In this document: positions 48,553 to 57,672 of the stretch, piece after piece | Layout: each line of letters opens with the position of its first letter | Position numbering within the stretch: the stretch's first letter is position 1 | NCBI GenBank assembly: GCA_023091735.1 | Contig: JALKBU010000218.1 | Location: 1 to 59,797, forward strand | DNA from: Trichomonas tenax | Lineage: Eukaryota; Parabasalia; Trichomonadida; Trichomonadidae | Length of the DNA stretch: 59,797 bases | Direction of reading: 5' to 3' | Notes under the pieces: generated by a model | Told to the model about the DNA's origin: nothing | Databases searched by the model: none | The model's input: only the letters and a program-made list of their open reading frames with translations | Translations under genes and position numbers: made by a program

Positions 48553-51507
48553 ATGGCCAAGGAGCTGATTCACGGATTTAAACTTGTTCGATCAAAAGAA
48601 TTTCCACAATATCACGCCACTGCGCAGCTTTACGTACACCAAAAGCATGGTTGCGAGTTTTTGAACATTGTTACAGAAGATATCAACAATACGTTCGCTA
48701 TCACGGTAAAAACTTTATGCTACGATGATGGCGGCTCAACACACGTTCTCGAGCACATGGTTCTTCATGGCAGCGCGAAATATCCTATCAATGACGTTTT
48801 CAATGAGCTAAATAACAGATCAATTGCTTCTTACATGAATGCTTCGACATATTTCAACTGGACTCAGTACCCATTCACTACACAGAGCGAGAAAGACTTC
48901 CACAACATTCTCGATGTCTACATGGACGCTGTTTTCCATCCAAATCTCGAAGAAAACAATTTTCTCGTTGAATGCCACCATTTAGAGCCAACTAACTTAG
49001 AAGACATCAACTCTCCACTCACTCACTGTGGAGTTGTTTACAACGAAATGGCCGGTGTTTTATCATCAGAGAGCGAATTTTACGATGAGAAGCTTAGAGC
49101 TGCTCTTTTACCAGATACACCATACAAATACATTTTTGGCGGTGAGCCATCGTCTATTGCTAAAATGACACTCGACGAACTCAAGAAACAACATCAAAGA
49201 TATTATGCACCTTCAAATTCTCTATTTTATCACTACGGATCATTCGATGTTAGCAAGATATTCGAGCACGTTGACCGTTTCCTTTCAGAAATCGATTACA
49301 TCAAAGTTAATTTTCCAGACAACTCTTTATTGCAGCCAAGATGGGAAACACCGAAGCGCGTAGAAATAGACGGTCCAATGGGCACTATTGGTGATGACAC
49401 AAAGAAGATAAGATCATCAGTTAAGTGGGTTATTGGAGATTCAATCAAATTCGAATCTCTTTATTACGATTTATATCTTATTTACAGTTTACTCTGTGGA
49501 TCTGTTGCATCAATTTTATACCAGAAGCTCATTAAGTCACAGATCGCGCTGAATTTCTTGACGTGTGGGCCTGATTCGTCAATGAAGAATCTCACATTCG
49601 AAATTGGCGTTGAAGGACTCACTGAAGAAAATATTGACATGTTTTTCAATATCGTCATGCATACATTAAGTGATGTTGTCAAGAATGGCTTCAATGAAGA
49701 ATTAGTTGCCAGTGCACTGCATTCTAATGAAATATCGCAGCTCAAAGTTTCCGGAAACATCGGCAAAATGATCATCAACTCAATGACAAGTGAATGGGTT
49801 CTCGGTCTCGATCCATTCAATGTCATGGACGTGAAGGCAGAACTCGAAAAGTTGAGAAGTAGAATCGCATCGAAACCACGTTATTTGGAAGAAATCGTCG
49901 AGAAATATCTCCTTAACAACATGTCAAGGCTCCATTTCGTTATGAGACCAGTGAAGAATTTCGTTGAAGATAGAAACAAAGAGATCCAAAAGGAACTCGA
50001 TTCATTCCAGAAATCATTAGCAGAGTCAGACAAAGCAGCAATCTGTGAGAAAGCGAAATACCTTAAATCACACGTTGAAGCTGCCAAACCGCTTCATTTA
50101 TTGCCATCAATCAAATCAGAAGACATCGCGAGAACAATTCCACCAACACCAATCGAGAAATCAGGAAATATAACATTCATTGAAGCAGCAACAAACGGTA
50201 TTGTTTACGGTAAACTTCGCTGCGAAGTTAATATGAATGATAACCTTATCAGAGATATCGATATATTCGTTAACTGCATCGCAGCAATCGGCGCTGGTGA
50301 ACTCGATGATGAACAATTTTCTGTTCAGGAAGATTTGTACACAGGAGGAATTATTCCATCTGCTATTGTTAGCACAGATGTTTCCAGCGTCACAGATGAA
50401 CCAAAGCTTTATATTGTTTTATCGTTCTCATGCCTCGAAAGGAATATCGCAAAGATGTGCGAGTTATTGAGAAAAGTTGTTTTCGAGCCGAAACTTGACA
50501 ACAAGGATCAGATTATTGCGTTAACAAACATGCTCGCAAACGATTACAGCGATGATGTAATGAGCGGTGGACTCAGCTTCTCTGTTATGCACTCAGGCGC
50601 AAGGTTAAGGAGAGGATCTGCTATTCAAGAGTTAATCAGCGGCGTCACGTTTCTCAAGAGATTAACAGCACTCACTGAAGACGAAGAAAACCATGATGAA
50701 ATTGTTGGCATTGTTGCAGACTTTTACGAGACTATCTTCAGAACTGGTAGATTCGATGCTTGCGTCAACGGCGAGCGCAGAATCAAAGACGAGATAATCA
50801 AGCAATTGTCTACAATCGTTGATGAACTTAATGAAGGAACAAATGTCGAAACACTTGATTCCGAAGACAAATACGAGCTCATTGATGAGTTCATTGAACA
50901 AAGCAGAGAATCAATGAATAACTTCTTGGAAATTGATGCTTCAACTAACTTCACATCAGTAGCGAGAAAGGCACCATTCACTAATGACAAACTCATCTAC
51001 AGCTGTGTTGTTTTAGGCAATCTTCTCGAGCACGAAATATTCTATCAAGACCTCAGACAGAAACTAAACTCCTATGGCGCATACGCATCATATTATGCAG
51101 ATAAAGGCATCTTCATTCTCTCATCGTACAGAGATTCAAATTGCCAAGGAGTCATCAAAGCGGCAACTGTTTGTCTGCAGAAAGTTGCAAATGGTGAAAT
51201 CACTGATGAAATGGTTGACAGAGCGATTGTTCAGACATTCGCGTTCATTGATAAGCCTATTGCACCACGCACGCTCGGACAGAATATGTTCCTTACAAAC
51301 TTGAGCAATGAAACGAAGGCAAAGAGAAGATTAATGCTTCTCAATGTGAAGAAGAACGACTTGATTGAAGCTGCAAAGTTCCTGTTAGAGCAAGAAACAG
51401 CAATATCAATCGTTGGCAATGAATCGGTCTCGGAGCCACCAGAGGACTTCGAAATAGAGAAACTCGCTGACTACAATGGTGACAACAACGCAGACACCAC
51501 GGATTAA
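48553..51507 (+). CDS. M16C metallopeptidase, presequence-protease (PreP)-like
   Basis: The protein has 984 residues, the size of PreP/Cym1. The inverted zinc motif HxxEH is His64-Val-Leu-Glu67-His68 (HVLEHMVLHGS), and the distal ligand Glu lies in VVYNEMAGV (~165). The N-terminus, IHGFKLVRSKEFPQ, is the PreP-type opening. YMNASTYFNWTQYPFTTQ and VYMDAVFHPNL are family blocks. Two homologous halves joined by a helical hairpin (~480-530) form the closed peptide-degrading chamber. PreP clears cleaved targeting peptides inside mitochondria or plastids. There is no obvious hydrogenosomal presequence here, so a cytosolic role is equally possible. The start is directly after ttttcaaaa. Confidence 0.93.
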   Translation: MAKELIHGFKLVRSKEFPQYHATAQLYVHQKHGCEFLNIVTEDINNTFAITVKTLCYDDGGSTHVLEHMVLHGSAKYPINDVFNELNNRSIASYMNASTYFNWTQYPFTTQSEKDFHNILDVYMDAVFHPNLEENNFLVECHHLEPTNLEDINSPLTHCGVVYNEMAGVLSSESEFYDEKLRAALLPDTPYKYIFGGEPSSIAKMTLDELKKQHQRYYAPSNSLFYHYGSFDVSKIFEHVDRFLSEIDYIKVNFPDNSLLQPRWETPKRVEIDGPMGTIGDDTKKIRSSVKWVIGDSIKFESLYYDLYLIYSLLCGSVASILYQKLIKSQIALNFLTCGPDSSMKNLTFEIGVEGLTEENIDMFFNIVMHTLSDVVKNGFNEELVASALHSNEISQLKVSGNIGKMIINSMTSEWVLGLDPFNVMDVKAELEKLRSRIASKPRYLEEIVEKYLLNNMSRLHFVMRPVKNFVEDRNKEIQKELDSFQKSLAESDKAAICEKAKYLKSHVEAAKPLHLLPSIKSEDIARTIPPTPIEKSGNITFIEAATNGIVYGKLRCEVNMNDNLIRDIDIFVNCIAAIGAGELDDEQFSVQEDLYTGGIIPSAIVSTDVSSVTDEPKLYIVLSFSCLERNIAKMCELLRKVVFEPKLDNKDQIIALTNMLANDYSDDVMSGGLSFSVMHSGARLRRGSAIQELISGVTFLKRLTALTEDEENHDEIVGIVADFYETIFRTGRFDACVNGERRIKDEIIKQLSTIVDELNEGTNVETLDSEDKYELIDEFIEQSRESMNNFLEIDASTNFTSVARKAPFTNDKLIYSCVVLGNLLEHEIFYQDLRQKLNSYGAYASYYADKGIFILSSYRDSNCQGVIKAATVCLQKVANGEITDEMVDRAIVQTFAFIDKPIAPRTLGQNMFLTNLSNETKAKRRLMLLNVKKNDLIEAAKFLLEQETAISIVGNESVSEPPEDFEIEKLADYNGDNNADTTD

Positions 51508-52497
51508 ATGTATTTATATTTGTTGAACATCGATTTTGCTTCATATAACAAAAGCGATGTTCGTTTATAAAATTTATAAAGATTTATTTATATTCTTGAC
51601 CTTAATACTTATTTCACAACAATAATATTTATGAATTTTTGTAATTTGCAATATGAAGACTTGGATCTAAAGACTTACATTAGTAAATTGATTAGTAAAT
51701 CATTTATATGATTGGTGATGGTTATAAAGCCAAAAATATTAGAACTCGAATTTTATTGCTTTATAAAGCTATATGAAACATAGATTTGAATAAATCTCAG
51801 ATAGAAATTGAAGATTTTATATTCTCAAGCTTCAAAAATCAAGGAAATTGCGTTTGATAAATATTTAATTTGTTAACGATAACGCAAAAATAAATCAGTT
51901 ATTTAGATTCTATAACTAAAATAATACATAATCACCGATTCTATTCATTTTGAAACATTTTATTTAAATAAGTATTAAAGATATGAAATCAAAAAAAAAA
52001 AAATTTTTTAAAAATATTTTGAGTTTATGAAAGTTGATATTTTGCGCTATTGATAGCGAATCGATGATCTATAGGGTTTAAAAAAGCTATACATCAGTAA
52101 ATGACAAAAAATTAGCCTCAGAAAATGCCAAAAATAATCGGTTCTCTACAAAACACAAAGTATAGAAAATATTATGTATGCAGATCCTAAATATATCAAA
52201 ATCAAAGATGCCAACAAAAGTGACAATTTTACAACTGCTTTCTTTTTTGTAGCTGCTATAATAAATGGAAAATTTACTCTCTCAATTTTTTTCGATCAAA
52301 AAAGTGGTTTCCCCTTCTTTTGATAAACTATTCAAATATTGAAAAACTCTGTCTGTAATTTTCTATTTTTGGCACCTCTAAAACTAACAAAAATCGAAAT
52401 AACAACAGATAAACATTTTAATTTTGTCAAAAAATCAGCAAAATATTTTTTGGTGATGAATTGAGATAAATTTAAAAGTGAAGTGAGGCACTTTTTT
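51508..52497. other. Intergenic interval with 3' hairpin and A/T homopolymers
   Basis: It begins with the hairpin annotated at 51525-51562. Later sequence holds a pure A-tract followed by T-tract (about 51989-52010) and a small stem near 52293-52325 (atcaaaaaa/cttttgat). No gene is supported; frames on the minus strand at its end are shadows of the ankyrin gene. Confidence 0.5.
51525..51562. terminator. Hairpin just after the M16C stop codon
   Basis: gaacatcgattttg pairs with caaaagcgatgttc with one mismatch over 14 bp and a 10-base loop, 17 bases after the stop. A role in RNA 3'-end formation or stability is a guess based on position. Confidence 0.45.
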
Positions 52498-53478
52498 ATG
52501 ATAGCAATTCCAGCGAATGTCGCCCAATACATGACAAAAGACAGCACAGATGTCAACCAGTACGATGACAGGAAGGACACGCCGCTTTCCAAGGCTATCA
52601 CTGCAAAGGACTTCGAAGCTGTCAAATATTTGGTCAACAACAAGGCTGATGTTAACCTCCCAGCTAAGAAGGTGAGTGTCCCACCACTCGTTCTCGCCTC
52701 TCGTACACAAAATGTCGAAATCGTGAAGCTCTTGATCGAGAAGGGAGCTGATGTTAACAAGAAATCGCCAAAGGGCGAAAGCGCACTTCACGCTGCTGCC
52801 AAGTATGGCCCACTTGATGTTATCAAGTGCTTAGTCGAGCACAAGGCCGAAATCAATCCGCATAACGATAGCTTTTGGACACCAGTTTCCATCGCTTGCA
52901 AGAATCTCGGACTCGATTGTGTTAAGTACCTCGTTGAGAATGGTGCAGACGCTAAATTGACTGATACAAACGAAAACTCAACAGTTGGTATCGCTATGCA
53001 GGCGGGCAAGCACGATGTTGCCATGTACCTCATCGAGAAGGGTGTCTCAGTCAACTTCAAGAAGACAAACCTCGTCGGACAGACACTCCTTCATCTCGCT
53101 GCTGAGGGTGGATGCACAGCTTGCATTGACTACTGCATCGAGAAGGGCTCTGACTTGTCAAAGAAGGATCAGTTCAACAACACAGCACTCGATAACGCTT
53201 GCTGGGCCGGTGATCTCAATATGATCAAGCATCTCGTTGGCAAGGGTGCTAAATTAGAGTCTGCTAACAAGTCTAAGAATACCCTCTTGAATATCTATTT
53301 GATGGCTGATAAGGAACCAACAGTTGAAGGTATCAAGTATTTCCAGAGTGTCGGTATCGATGTTAACCAGGCTAATATCCATGGAAACACAGCACTTAGC
53401 ATTGCTGAAGGCAGAGAATGGAAGGTTGCAGCAGAATATTTGAAGTCAATTAAGGCAGTCATGGGTAAGCCGCTCTAA
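52498..53478 (+). CDS. Ankyrin-repeat protein
   Basis: The protein has 326 residues composed almost wholly of about nine ankyrin repeats of ~33 residues. Examples: KDTPLSKAITAKDFEAVKYL (~25), GESALHAAAKYGPLDVIKCL (~92), GQTLLHLAAEGGCTACIDYC (~195) and GNTALSIAEGREWKVAAEYL (~300). No other domain, signal or membrane segment is present. Ankyrin-only proteins are very numerous in trichomonads and mediate protein contacts; the partner is unknown. The ATG at 52498 follows gaggcactttttt; a GTG five codons upstream is ignored. Codon use is biased toward C/G endings (AAG, CTC, GTC), as in UDP-glucose dehydrogenase, suggesting strong expression. Confidence 0.9.
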   Translation: MIAIPANVAQYMTKDSTDVNQYDDRKDTPLSKAITAKDFEAVKYLVNNKADVNLPAKKVSVPPLVLASRTQNVEIVKLLIEKGADVNKKSPKGESALHAAAKYGPLDVIKCLVEHKAEINPHNDSFWTPVSIACKNLGLDCVKYLVENGADAKLTDTNENSTVGIAMQAGKHDVAMYLIEKGVSVNFKKTNLVGQTLLHLAAEGGCTACIDYCIEKGSDLSKKDQFNNTALDNACWAGDLNMIKHLVGKGAKLESANKSKNTLLNIYLMADKEPTVEGIKYFQSVGIDVNQANIHGNTALSIAEGREWKVAAEYLKSIKAVMGKPL

Positions 53479-54109
53479 GTATTGCGAGTAAACATGATTG
53501 ATTTATTACACTCTCAAATTCTTTTATTATATTACAACACTTCGTTTTATTCATTATCTGCAAATAAAATAAGATAAATAGCCCGTATGAATAGAAACTT
53601 TAATTAAAACGCCTATAGCTATTATAGTCATAGTTTACAATGAACCATAAATGAGATTTAAATATTTAGTAATTTCAATAAATGATAAATAAAGCAATAT
53701 TTAACGATGGTTAAGTATGAAAATCAATGCTATATGAATGGCGTTAATCTCAGGAACAATTGAAAAAATTACTAACAATTGGCTTTACATGTCAAATACA
53801 AGTTTTATTGACAGAAAATTTAAGAGTATGAGAAATTTTCAATGATTTACACTATAAAATAATTTTACATGTCAAACGGTTTCATATTTTTATAGTGTAA
53901 AAGTTTTAACATTGGATAAAAAATAAATCTATTCATTTAAGTAAATTTTTCGATCAACCCCGATAAATTTCGTGTCTCCCCCTTTAAAATTCGAAAGTCA
54001 CCAATTGTTCCAAAACCGCTATAAATAGAATCGTCACCATATGAAACACTCAGACATCATCTTTATTCTATAAAATAGAACTTTATTACAATTTTGAAAT
54101 AATTTTTTT
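53479..54109. other. Intergenic with two ACATGT motifs before RhoGAP
   Basis: The spacer contains exact TTTACATGTCAAA copies at 53784-53796 and 53874-53886, 90 bases apart and in the same orientation. Nothing else was recognised. Confidence 0.5.
53784..53886. promoter_or_regulatory. Two exact TTTACATGTCAAA copies
   Basis: Positions 53784-53796 and 53874-53886. They are identical over 13 bases and define the consensus used for the other sites. They lie 224-326 bases upstream of the RhoGAP start. Confidence 0.5.
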
Positions 54110-54688
54110 ATGGACAAATTTCCCGAGTTTCCTGAAATTTTCGGGACACCCATTGAAAACTTATACAGAGGCGAGAGCGGTGCCCCGCACTTCATGGAGG
54201 TGATATTCGAGTTCATTGCGAACCATATTGAGCAAGAAGGTGTTTTTAGGATTAATGGAAATCGCCAAAATGTTATCGAGATGGCGAATCTGTTGAGATT
54301 CCCGCAGTGCTCTATACCTCCGTTTGCAAATGTTTTCGATGCCATCAGTCTTCTGAAAAAATTCTTATTAGAACTGCCCGAACCTTTGCTAACACCAAGG
54401 GTCATAAACAAATACTTTAATCCAAACGAAATCGAAACGTTTAAGGATGTTCTTGAAAAGATTCCAGAAGTGAATAGAAAAACTTTCCTTTTGGTGATTG
54501 AACTCTTACATCTTACACTGAATAATAGCAGATCAAACAAAATGACAATGGCAAACCTAACAATTTGCTTCCAAACTCCATTATTCAAAAATCATGAGGG
54601 ATTAGAGGTTGGCGTTCCATTCCCACATGTCATTAACTACTGTTTCGGAATCATTAATGACACTTGGGATGATTTCAAGCTTGATTAA
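54110..54688 (+). CDS. Minimal RhoGAP-domain protein
   Basis: The protein has 192 residues, essentially one RhoGAP domain. It opens with FGTPIENLY and PHFMEVIFEFI. The catalytic arginine finger is Arg47 in EGVFRINGN. LLKKFLLELPEPLLT (~84-98) and the NKMTMANLTICFQTPLF block (~143-160), equivalent to the family's N-K-M-x-x-x-N-L-A, are both present. All residues needed to stimulate GTP hydrolysis by Rho/Rac GTPases appear intact. No lipid-binding or targeting domain is attached, so localisation must come from partners. It would act on the actin cytoskeleton or phagocytosis. Confidence 0.93.
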   Translation: MDKFPEFPEIFGTPIENLYRGESGAPHFMEVIFEFIANHIEQEGVFRINGNRQNVIEMANLLRFPQCSIPPFANVFDAISLLKKFLLELPEPLLTPRVINKYFNPNEIETFKDVLEKIPEVNRKTFLLVIELLHLTLNNSRSNKMTMANLTICFQTPLFKNHEGLEVGVPFPHVINYCFGIINDTWDDFKLD

Positions 54689-55338
54689 TTATTTTCTTTT
54701 ACTAATCTTTAAATTTACTATCGGAAACTATGTAAAATTTGCATGTATTTATACTAGCATTCTGCACATTGATATACAACAATATATATTCGCCAATTAC
54801 AAATATATCTATTTTGTTAACGGTAGCGAGTCATAAATATCAATGAGTTAAGTGTATTCAATTCAGTGAATATATATCATGCGTGAAAATTAGAAATAGG
54901 AATATGTTTATCATTGAATCAACAATAAGATTCAATATTGCAATTGATGATTAGTGCATCATGCAAATCAATATAGCATAACATGTATATATTTGCCATC
55001 GATAAATCAACCTTTGATAATCGTTATTTATTGATGTTATAAACTTTATTGTGATTTAAACAACATTGAACATCATAAACAGAACACCTTAGATTGGATT
55101 ATTATAAATCTATTCATAATTTATCAAACACCCATCTTAATCTGCAATTCTAAAATAAATGAAAGAGTGTCATCAGAGAACTTAAAATTAGGTTATATAT
55201 AAACAAAATTTTACTAATATTGATCATATGACAATGATTCTACATCATTGGATACAAAATAAAATTGATATCATTTTTCGGACTTGAAATTAATCCAAAC
55301 AATATACATAGAGGAGCAATAGATAATTACACGATGAT
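54689..55338. other. Intergenic interval between convergent genes
   Basis: AT-rich, with no feature recognised in about 0.65 kb. Confidence 0.45.
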
Positions 55339-56052
55339 TCATTTCTTTTCTAAGATATAAGATAATGATGTTGGACATCCGAGAAATTCCCAACACATTC
55401 CTGTTGACGATATCAAGTGAGCAGGTTTTAATTGTTCTGCAACGAGTTTTTCTCCTTGATCAGAATTCAAAATAATAATATCAGGAGATTGAACTATCTC
55501 GGACTTTTCAGCATGTGAGACATCAAGTTTTGTAACCGTTATGTGGTTAGATGGAGCCCATTGAATTTGTTTCGATTTCGCGGTCTTGAATTGCTGCCTG
55601 TAATGGTTAGTATTGATTCGCGGGCTTTTCTGGACCGTATTGTTTGGATAAAAGCGCCTCACAGACATTGGTTCTTCGGGTTTGAAATATGAATAAGGCG
55701 TTGGTTCAACAGAATCAGTTATAATGTAGTTATCAGTACAAACTACGTTCCCTTTATCGTCCATTATAGTTGAAACAGTTCTTCTGTTTTCAGATAAAAC
55801 AGTTGATGTTCTTCTTTTTGAAACAATTGATCTTGGACGTTTTCTATGTAACGAAATCGAACTTAGAGATGATATGACTTCCGGATTTTCTATTTGTGGT
55901 TCTGGATTTTTGTCTACTAAATAACAATTAGCAGCAAGTGTTAATTTCCATTTTTCAGTTTCCTCGGTGCGAACACTTTCCCTTACTTTCCGCGTAACTT
56001 TAGGTTTTCGAGCTGTGGAGTCTTCATAAAGTCGAGAAAAGACGTCACACAT
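55339..56052 (-). CDS. Unknown basic, mostly disordered protein
   Basis: The protein has 237 residues. The first ~130 are basic and Ser/Thr-rich (HRKRPRSIVSKRRTS near 70, a possible nuclear signal). The C-terminal ~60 are more hydrophobic (SPDIIILNSDQGEKL; STGMCWEFLGCPTSLS). No known domain was recognised. The start is supported by the acatcaaaaaa context directly before the ATG, shared with other genes in the window. A regulatory protein with many phosphorylatable serines is possible but not shown. Confidence 0.6.
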   Translation of the reverse strand: MCDVFSRLYEDSTARKPKVTRKVRESVRTEETEKWKLTLAANCYLVDKNPEPQIENPEVISSLSSISLHRKRPRSIVSKRRTSTVLSENRRTVSTIMDDKGNVVCTDNYIITDSVEPTPYSYFKPEEPMSVRRFYPNNTVQKSPRINTNHYRQQFKTAKSKQIQWAPSNHITVTKLDVSHAEKSEIVQSPDIIILNSDQGEKLVAEQLKPAHLISSTGMCWEFLGCPTSLSYILEKK

Positions 56053-56565
56053 TTTTTTGATGTAAATTTTTGTAAAATCTTTGTAAACAAATTTGTGTCA
56101 AATATTTTTTTGTCAAAATGATTACAGTCACAAGAAAAACTCGTCTTTCACTTTGCAAACCCGTCTAACTGCTTTTTTTACACAATAAAATCGCAATGCA
56201 AGACTTGCTTCGAAATGGAGGGAACCATAAGAGTGAAATTAAGTAAAATAATACTAAAATATTTTATTTGATACTCATCTACTTTTTCTTTTATTTGTAT
56301 TTTTAACTATCTAATGGTTACTTGCAACTAACTACATTATTGTTTTACTCCGTTTCGTGCTAATTTGCGGGTCATCAAATATTATGTTCCAAAAACTCAT
56401 CATTTGGCAACAATAATGGATCATTTATCTACTGTAGGTTATGCACTTTCTTTCTATGCTCGTAAAATCCTATTATTCATTACACTGCTGTGAAAAAAAT
56501 GATTTTACATAACATAATGCAATAAAAGCACTAATTCTGTAATGATTGAGTATTTCTTGATCTAT
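56053..56565. other. Intergenic interval before the element-derived region
   Basis: AT-rich spacer without recognised genes. It marks the transition from single-copy-type genes to the mobile-element-like DNA that fills the rest of the window. Confidence 0.4.
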
Positions 56566-56949
56566 CTAGTGTATTTCCGTGGGATTTATGTGGAAATACA
56601 ATACAAATTTGCGCATGAGGAAATATTTTTCTTTTTGAAGTTGAATATAAAGCATCACAACGATTCCTAACCTTGCACATATTGTTTTAGTATTGTGGAA
56701 CGCAATGCCAGCGAGTACATTTCTAGCAGGAAAGCTATCTTTAGATGAACTCATCGATGTGTAAATATAACCTACAGGATAAATTGCCATTAGTGCTTCA
56801 ATTTTTGCGTTTGCTGCTTTATTTTCAATTTTGTCTAACGCCTCTACTAAATCTAATGTTGACGCTTTATCGTTAAGACTATTTCTTACATCAATGATTC
56901 CGTGCTCTGCTTGTTCAATTCCTGACGATAATTCATGAGTGTTATAAAG
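56566..56949 (-). pseudogene. Fragment with tail-collar-like IYPVGYIY motif
   Basis: An open frame without an upstream start (after a TAA near 56950) encodes about 128 residues. A helical stretch (TLDLVEALDKIENKAANAKI) leads into LMAIYPVGYIYTSMSSSK. The YPVGxIYxS sequence is the hallmark of the phage-tail collar / fibre-tip motif, which also occurs in proteins of virus-like elements. The part after it does not keep the expected collar domain (G-W-x-G/R-F pattern) and becomes low-quality sequence. It is read as a truncated remnant of an element structural gene. Confidence 0.45.
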
Positions 56950-56960
56950 TTAGTAATTAG

Positions 56961-57002
56961 ATGTTCGCATTCGTCGTGACTTCGCCACGACTCTGCGAAC
57001 AT
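56961..57002. repeat. GC-rich hairpin at the end of the collar-like fragment
   Basis: atgttcgca/tgcgaacat and gtcgtg/cacgac form a two-part stem with a 7-base loop (acttcgc) and a 3/2-base internal bulge, followed by a T-run. It starts 11 bases beyond the collar-like frame, so it may mark an insertion boundary or transcript end. Confidence 0.75.
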
Positions 57003-57176
57003 TTTTTTATATAATTACCTAAGTTCACAAATTATAAAACCAATATTTATTAATGATATATATTTTCACAACAGAGTTAGTTTTACAAATTAGGGTCCCC
57101 CATATAGAGAATAAATTTTTCATTTCTTACAAAATTAACGTTAAAATTAATTTTGAAACTAATGACTTTATAAAAT

Positions 57177-57392
57177 TTATTCAGTTCTTTCTTTAATCTC
57201 TTCGTCTTTGTTTTTAATAACTCTTTGCATTTCTTCTCTTTCTTTAGAAAATAAATCGTCTAAAAGCTTCATGATATAAATTGAATATCTCGGTGAAGCT
57301 CACATTGCTACAGCATTAACAAGAAGTCGATGACAATACCAACCTCTTAATCCATTAGGCAAATTTTTACGATTTTCGCAGGCTTTTTGTGA
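57177..57392 (-). pseudogene. C-terminal fragment of a KilA-N-domain protein
   Basis: About 71 codons on the minus strand are open apart from one internal TGA (57301-57303). GWYCHRLLVNAVAM, stop, then ASPRYSIYIMKLLDD is the C-terminal half of a KilA-N domain. The family reads G-x-Y-x-H-x-x-L-x-x-x-I-A-x-W-x-S-P-x-F-A, so the stop stands exactly at the conserved tryptophan (TGG to TGA). A short E/K-rich coil (SKEREEMQRVIKNKDEE) ends it at TAA 57177-57179. The DNA-binding N-terminal half is missing. KilA-N genes are typical of large DNA viruses and of virus-like elements in trichomonads. Confidence 0.65.
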
Positions 57393-57448
57393 TTAAGTAC
57401 AAATTTATTTTTCGGCGTTTATGTTTAAATTTACTTAAAAAGTCGAGA

Positions 57449-57462
57449 CCGAGAATTCTCGG
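57449..57462. repeat. Perfect 14-base palindrome ccgagaattctcgg
   Basis: A fully symmetric site between the KilA-N fragment and the 61-bp repeats. Confidence 0.6.
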
Positions 57463-57473
57463 CTTAATATTTA

Positions 57474-57610
57474 TGCTTAAAATTTGATGTTTTAAGTAAC
57501 TTTATAAGTCAAGATTTGAATAATGGGCAGCATTTGCTTAAAATTTGATGTTTTAAGTAACTTTATAAGTTAATGATATTATTTACTGCTCCATATGCTT
57601 AAAATTTGAG
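57474..57610 (+). repeat. Tandem 61-bp repeat units (2 full, 1 partial)
   Basis: The word tgcttaaaatttgatgtttt and the following aagtaactttataagt recur at 57474-57509 and 57535-57570; a third partial copy begins at 57596. The period is exactly 61 bases. They lie directly upstream of the element-type gene remnant and could be its promoter or an element end. Confidence 0.8.
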
Positions 57611-57672
57611 AGAAATTATTAATTCAAAAATTAAGTTTAATTTTTAAAATTTATTTTTTATCTCGTATAAAA

